From Nitrospinaceae bacterium (lineage in GTDB: Bacteria; Nitrospinota; Nitrospinia; Nitrospinales; VA-1): 6,932 nt of DNA. Both the position numbers and the translations under genes were made by a program. Under the pieces are notes generated by a model. The model saw only the letters and a list, made by a program, of their open reading frames with translations, ran no database searches and was not told where the DNA came from. The stretch spans positions 1-6,932 of the forward strand of contig JAESTE010000066.1 of NCBI GenBank assembly GCA_016763735.1. The letters are read 5' to 3'. Below are positions 6,840 through 6,932 of the stretch, in pieces (positions within the stretch are counted from its first letter, which is position 1; each line of letters starts with the position of its first letter).

Positions 6840-6867
6840 AAAAATATTAGTCCTACGAGCGAACTAA
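6840..6867 (-). terminator. Possible weak terminator of a gene beyond the right edge
   Basis: On the - strand TTAGTTC (6867-6861) and GGACTAA (6853-6847) can form a 7-bp stem with one G-U pair and a 7-nt loop. TA and five T follow (6844-6840). It coincides with the stop codon (6855-6853) of the short open frame that enters from the right edge. The stem is A/T-rich, so it could be chance. Confidence 0.25.
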
Positions 6868-6930
6868 ACTACGGTGAATTTTGAGGGGTTTATCAGGATA
6901 AGGATTCAGCAGGGCGCTGAAGAGCAGGCT
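6853..6930 (-). CDS. Possible 3' end of an unidentified gene (partial)
   Basis: A - strand frame is open from the right edge for 25 codons and stops with TAG at 6855-6853. The residues include LLNPYPDKPLKIHRS, which I do not recognise. The only supports are the absence of a stop in this frame and a weak hairpin plus T-tract at the stop. A frame this short is open by chance fairly often. The region between it and pstS (6678-6852) is non-coding and holds the pst control elements. Confidence 0.15.
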   Translation of the reverse strand, partial: SLLFSALLNPYPDKPLKIHRSLVRS

Positions 6931-6932
6931 CT

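Noticed and set aside
6874..6932. + strand frame from GTG at 6874 open to the right edge
   Set aside because: Only 19 codons, with no Shine-Dalgarno sequence before the GTG and an unrecognised product; too little to call a gene.
1..6932. Mobile element, CRISPR array, toxin-antitoxin or other defence system
   Set aside because: No transposase, integrase, terminal repeats, spaced direct-repeat array, tRNA or small paired genes are visible. All long reading frames belong to known housekeeping families.

Overview
The window looks like ordinary chromosomal DNA from a Gram-negative bacterium of moderate GC content. It holds two gene clusters that converge near position 2400. The PstS signal peptide has no lipobox cysteine, which fits a free periplasmic protein. 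The psd gene is of the short (about 210-residue) type, and the order ilvC-psd-pssA resembles that of Geobacter-like deltaproteobacteria and relatives. A deltaproteobacterial or Nitrospinota-like source is therefore plausible, but this is inference and no RNA or species marker is present.

The left half (1-2364, + strand) is a tightly packed biosynthetic run: the last codons of probable ilvC (ketol-acid reductoisomerase), psd (phosphatidylserine decarboxylase), pssA (phosphatidylserine synthase) and accD (acetyl-CoA carboxylase carboxyltransferase beta subunit). Gaps are 12, 1 and 3 nt, so the genes are probably co-transcribed. PssA makes phosphatidylserine from CDP-diacylglycerol and serine, Psd converts it to phosphatidylethanolamine, and AccD helps make malonyl-CoA for the fatty acids of those lipids.

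The right half (6677 down to 2413, - strand) is a complete phosphate-uptake operon, pstS-pstC-pstA-pstB-phoU. It starts at a strong ribosome binding site and ends at a hairpin plus T-tract that overlaps the 3' end of phoU. PstS binds phosphate in the periplasm, PstC and PstA form the inner-membrane channel, PstB is the ATPase, and PhoU links transport state to the Pho regulon and phosphate homeostasis. Two joints (pstC/pstA and pstA/pstB) are 4-nt ATGA overlaps.

The 255 nt right of pstS (6678-6932) hold the operon's control region. It has three heptamers at an exact 11-nt period (6711-6739), which I read as a Pho box, and a 10-bp inverted repeat at 6739-6781. At the right edge there is only a weak hint of the 3' end of another - strand gene. 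I found no RNA gene, mobile element, CRISPR array or new system. The most useful second-look items are the pst control region, the placement of accD beside phospholipid genes, and the extended PstB N-terminus.
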